The notes beneath the pieces were generated by a model. That model saw nothing but the letters and a program-made list of their open reading frames with translations, was not told where the DNA came from and did no database searches. A stretch of DNA of 64,000 bases, taken from Limnanthes douglasii subsp. nivea. Taxonomy: Eukaryota; Streptophyta; Magnoliopsida; Brassicales; Limnanthaceae. Shown piece after piece: positions 60,119 through 64,000 of the stretch (within the stretch, counting starts at the first letter, position 1; every line of letters begins with the position of its first letter). Location of the stretch: NCBI GenBank assembly GCA_036936605.1, contig JAUPFV010000003.1, positions 81,638,273 to 81,702,272 on the forward strand, in the 5' to 3' direction. The position numbers and the translations under genes are program-made.

Positions 60119-60524
60119 TACAGTTGTGCGAGTCTATATTCGTGAACCATGTCGACTACTATATATCTTCACAACACATTTACCCGTGGCGCTTACCTGT
60201 TCTACATTCCAGCATCAACACCCTATTTTCTTAAATTGTGAATCAATATCCATCAAAACCTTACTTCTAACTTTAACTGAAAATACTCTACTAACCGACC
60301 AAGGCATGTTGACCTATAGCCTTTGGACAATTACGCAAATTATTCCATTGCCTTGTTTGACTAGTCTTCGAACTTGAGCTTGATCAAGGGGAAAGGCTTT
60401 TATACAAAAACTATAATGACTTCACATGGTCATCATCTCTATCTCATCGACAAGGATAAGGACGGCATTCAAATTGTTGTGCATTTTGTGCATGTTAGGT
60501 TGCAGGACAAGTCCTTGCGAAGTG
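60119..60524 (+). other. Truncated SAUR promoter region, unit 6
   Basis: This matches 1676-2071 and stops at GCGAAGTG where a minus-strand copia begins. The TATA box and any SAUR would lie beyond the right edge of the window, on the far side of that element. Confidence 0.75.
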
Positions 60525-61014
60525 TGTAGAAAATAGTGTTTCGTTTCCGGATAATCTCTGAAGTCTTGTAAACAATTTCTTATTGAAATATTTTTGGGGT
60601 TCTCCAAAAATTTCAATTGGATAAAATCAGAGATATATACTTTGAACAGAGAGGATGAAAATTATATCATCTTCTTTTCAACAGAACCCATATTTATAAA
60701 TTCGACCAACCAAAAACAGTTTGGAAGTTAGGGCAGTTAGGGTATCTTAACTGGTTTTGTAATAAAACGGCTATAATTTAAAATTTGAATAAAACGGTCA
60801 AATTTTCAATTTCGAAATTCTGTTGACTTGCAACAATAGCTCGACCCCATCCAGGGGCTCCGCCCCTTGGACCTCGCAAGGGGCTCCTCCCCTTCACCCC
60901 GCTAATCGTGATATAATCTAACAAGCGTGCACTCCGCACTCTACGACTTGTTTGATAATATATCACGATTAAATTGGTCGACTAGTCGATCCAATTACAC
61001 TAAAATAAATAACA
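60525..61014 (-). repeat. Copia family 3, 3' LTR
   Basis: This LTR is about 490 bp. In element orientation it starts TGTTATTTATTTTAG after a GGGGGAAGA polypurine tract (plus-strand 61015-61024). A TATAAATA box on the minus strand is at 60691-60698. A GC-rich stretch (60850-60902) contains two near-palindromes, and an inverted pair (ATCGTGATAT / ATATCACGAT) lies at about 60904 and 60959. Confidence 0.8.
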
Positions 61015-61024
61015 ATCTTCCCCC

Positions 61025-61545
61025 ATTTTAGTGTAATTCATGATCTACTAAACACAATCATATCAAATATCAAATTTATGCATAAATGAAATATCGTAAC
61101 GATTGAATTTCACATTAGTATATTACACATTCCAAATATTCGAATATCAAGGTATCACTAAGGATTGAACCTTTACTATTCACAATGAATACATGAAGAT
61201 AATATACACATAAATTTACATTCTCACTTGTTCTTACTTGACACTATATTTTACTAGCCTTGTGTCCTTATCCTTCTTAAGCATATCAAAGCCAAGTCCT
61301 AGCTTCTTGAAGCGGCTAAACTTCATGCTCAAATAGGTAGTTCTTTTCATCTTGCACCTGCATATGCAATTTTTCAAAAGAGCTATTAAGAAGATAATCT
61401 TCAACCTTCACAACTTGCAGTTCTGAACACATACCTTGGGATGATATACAAATGTGTTCCAATATCTTGATGTTAAGCTTTCCACATTGAATTCAACACC
61501 TAATGTCATATTAGATGGGAATTGGGTATCTCAACATGAGAGATT
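61025..61545 (-). other. Copia family 3 pol-to-LTR spacer
   Basis: This 3' untranslated region of the element is AT-rich. No gene is seen. Confidence 0.6.
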
Positions 61546-64000
61546 TCAAATGGACTTTAATCCCATCCCAATAGCCGATTTGTGCACAAGATCTCTATTT
61601 AACCCCTTGGTTAAATGATCGGCTAAGTTATATTGAGTTCTCACAAACTCTACTGAAATAACATCATGCGTGATACGCTCACGAATCATACTGTGTCTAA
61701 CACCTAAGTGTCTAGACCTGCCTTTGTAAACTTGTCTATAAACATTGGCCAAGGCAGCCTCACTATCACATCTGATAGATATAGGTGATATCGGTTTGGG
61801 CCACAACGGAATTTCATACATTAAATTTCTTAGCCACTCACTTCTTTACTCGCTGCTGCTAATGCCACAAACTCTGATTCCATTGTTGAATCAGTAATAC
61901 AAGTTTGTTTCTTAGACGCCCAAGAGATAGCACCTCCCCCAAGTAGAAATACCCATCCACTTGTGGAAGAATGATCTTCCATATTGGAAATATAACTCGC
62001 GTCTGAATATCCTTCAAGTACAGAAGGAAATCCGGTATAAGTTAAACCATAATTCATGGTTCCTTTCAAATACTTGAATACTCGATTTAAAGTTTGCCAA
62101 TGATGCGAACTAGGATTGCTAGTATACCTACTAAGTTTTCCAACAGCAAAGGCAATATCCGGCCTAGTGCTAGTCATGGCATACATAAGACACCCGATAG
62201 CTCTCGAGTATTCAAGTTGAGATACAACAATACCTTTATTAGGTAGAAGCTTAAGACTAGGATCTATAGGTGTGCTTACCGGAGAACAATCTTTAAAATT
62301 AAATTTATTTAATATCTTCTCAATATAGTGAGATTGAGAAATCGATATACTATTGTTCTTTCGCTTGATTCTTATACCAAGAATCATTTCAGCTTCCCCC
62401 AAATCCTTCATCTCAAAGTTAGATGATAAAAAATTATTCGTTTCATTAACCTGATTTTGGTCAGTACCAAAAATCAACATATCATCCACATATAGACAAA
62501 TCATAACTCTTTTACCAGAATTATCAAATTTGCTATATACACACTTGTCTGCTTGGTTAAGAATAAATCCATTAGACAATATCACATTATCAAATTTTTG
62601 ATGCCAATCTTTTGGTGCTTGTTTCAAACCATACAAAGACTTTTTCAACTTGCATACCTTGTTTTCACAACCAGGCATCACAAACCCTTCCGGTTGTTTC
62701 ATATAAATCTCCTCATCCAAATCACCATTCAAGAATGCTGTTTTAACATCCATTTGATGAATTACAAGATTGTATACAGATGCAAGTGCAATCAACAATC
62801 TAATAGTGGAAATCCTAGCAACCGGAGCATAAGTATCAAAGAAATCAATGCCTTCCCTTTGTCTAAATCCCTGGATAACCAATCTAGATTTATACCTTTC
62901 AATAGTACCATCTACTTTCATTTTTCGTTTAAATATCCATCTATTTCCCAATGATTTGCACCCAGGAGGTAAATCAGCCAACTCCCATGTATTATTATGC
63001 ATGATAGACTCTATTTCATCCTGGATAGCTACTTTCCAGAATGCAGCATCCCTTGATGCCATAGCATCACTAAAAGTCCTTGGATCATCTTCAATAACAA
63101 AACAGTATTGATATTGATAGTCAATCTTATCTCTTGACCCTTCAACTAAATATAGTTGAAAATCAGATCCGTACGACTTAGCTTTTCTGGCTCTAGTACT
63201 TCTCCTTGGTTCAGAAGGTCCAAGTACACAATTGGTACCACTTGATATATTTTCAATTTCACTTGAGTTCCTATTTAAAGAGTTTTGAATCAAATCTCTA
63301 GGTCTAGGTATAGAAATAAATCTCTCTTCATCAAATATTGCATATCTTGACTCGATAACTGTGTTCACCGACACATAGTCATTAGATTCTAACACATAGA
63401 ACCTATATGCAATGGAATGCTCAGCATACCCAATGAAGATACAATCTATACCTCTTTCACCCAAATTTTTCCTTTTAGGTTCAGTGAGTCTTACAACAGC
63501 TCTACAACCCCAAACTCTCAGATAATTTAGTGTTGGAGGCTTCTTAAACCAAAGCTCATACGGGGTCATCTTATTCATTTTAGTAGGAACACGATTCAAT
63601 AAATAACATGCTGTTAACATAGCCTCACCCCAGAATCCTTCACTCAAACCCGAATAGGACAACATGGAATTAACCATTTCTTTCAAAGTCCTATTCTTCC
63701 TTTCAGTTATACCATTTTGTCGTGGTGTATAAGGAGCCGTGGTTTGATGAATTATACCCGTAGACTGAAAATATATAGGATCATAATATTCACCTCCTCT
63801 ATCCGTACGTAGATTTTTAATCAAATCATTCTTATGTAGCTCAACTTCTTCCTTATAGATTTTAAACTTATCAAGAGCTTCATTTTTAGCATGCAACAAA
63901 TAAATGTAGCAATATCTAGATGCATCATCAAGAAAAATAATAACATATTTTTTATTTCTTAATGAATGTGTAGCATGGAAATCACATAAATCACTATGTA
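61546..64000 (-). pseudogene. Copia family 3 pol (integrase-RT-RNase H), frameshifted, 5' end outside window
   Basis: The frame is open from the window edge (64000) to 61830, about 720 codons. Integrase has HSDLCDF (about 63995), IIFLDDASRY, TDRGGEY (about 63800) and RQNGITERKNRT (about 63715). RT has MDVKTAFLNGDLDEE (about 62750) and YVDDM (about 62485). RNase H has GYSDASY, SWASKKQ and STMESEFVALAAA. A short loss of bases near 61833 ends the frame at a TAA. The rest of RNase H (CDSEAALA, then ADHLTKGL) follows in another frame to 61546. No other lesion is visible in the part shown, so this copy is the least decayed pol here. Confidence 0.92.

Larger units (their letters stand above)
60525..64000 (-). 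mobile_element. Copia family 3 retrotransposon, minus strand, partial
   Basis: The 3' LTR is at 60525-61014, pol is at 61546 to beyond the right edge, and the 5' LTR lies outside the window. It is unrelated in sequence to families 1 and 2. The start may be two bases earlier because of a TGTGTAG ambiguity. Confidence 0.88.

Overview
The window is a stretch of plant (very probably eudicot) nuclear genome. The evidence is three intact SAUR (small auxin-up RNA) genes, fragments of plant genes (pyruvate,phosphate dikinase and a pentatricopeptide-repeat gene), AT-rich intergenic DNA, and LTR retrotransposons of typical plant Ty1/copia and Ty3/gypsy Tat types. No bacterial features, rRNA, tRNA or CRISPR arrays were seen. 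I cannot name the species.

The dominant structure is a mosaic tandem array. The ancestral unit reads, left to right: an AT-rich block; a PPDK fragment on the minus strand; a SAUR promoter with a TGTCTC element and a TATA box; a SAUR gene; a copia element (family 1) flanked by the 5-bp target duplication AGACA; and a roughly 1-kb 'tail'. Unit 1 is 1-19924, unit 2 is 19925-34329, and a partial copia+tail copy follows at 34330-38446. Unit 3 is 38447-50434. Two 2.58-kb chimeric short units start at 50435 and 53012. A last partial unit at 58217-60524 lies next to a diverged duplication (about 55.86-58.2 kb). The same copia insertion, target duplication and disabling lesions recur in every unit. 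The copia was therefore amplified with the SAUR segment by unequal exchange, not by repeated transposition.

Later insertions date the array. A 10.45-kb Tat-type gypsy element (7142-17593, TSD AGACT, LTRs differing at 1 of 284 positions by eye) sits inside the copia of unit 1. A second copia (21445-26847) sits upstream of SAUR2. A third copia, on the minus strand, enters at 60525 within the TGTCTC site of the fourth SAUR promoter and runs off the right edge. At 39233-42117 lies a rearranged inverted-repeat region carrying fragments of a PPR gene and of a coiled-coil gene, resembling a gene-capturing (Pack-type) element.

The most interesting object is inside the gypsy element. Besides a broken gag-pol it carries, convergent on the minus strand, an unbroken two-exon gene (16726 to 13889, predicted 920 aa). 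Its 75-nt intron has canonical borders and joins the reading frames exactly. It has its own TATA box, a TTCGAA cluster upstream, and six 34-bp tandem repeats just beyond its 3' end. Extra antisense ORFs are known in Tat elements. This one is notable because it is intact and spliced in an element whose sense genes are dead.
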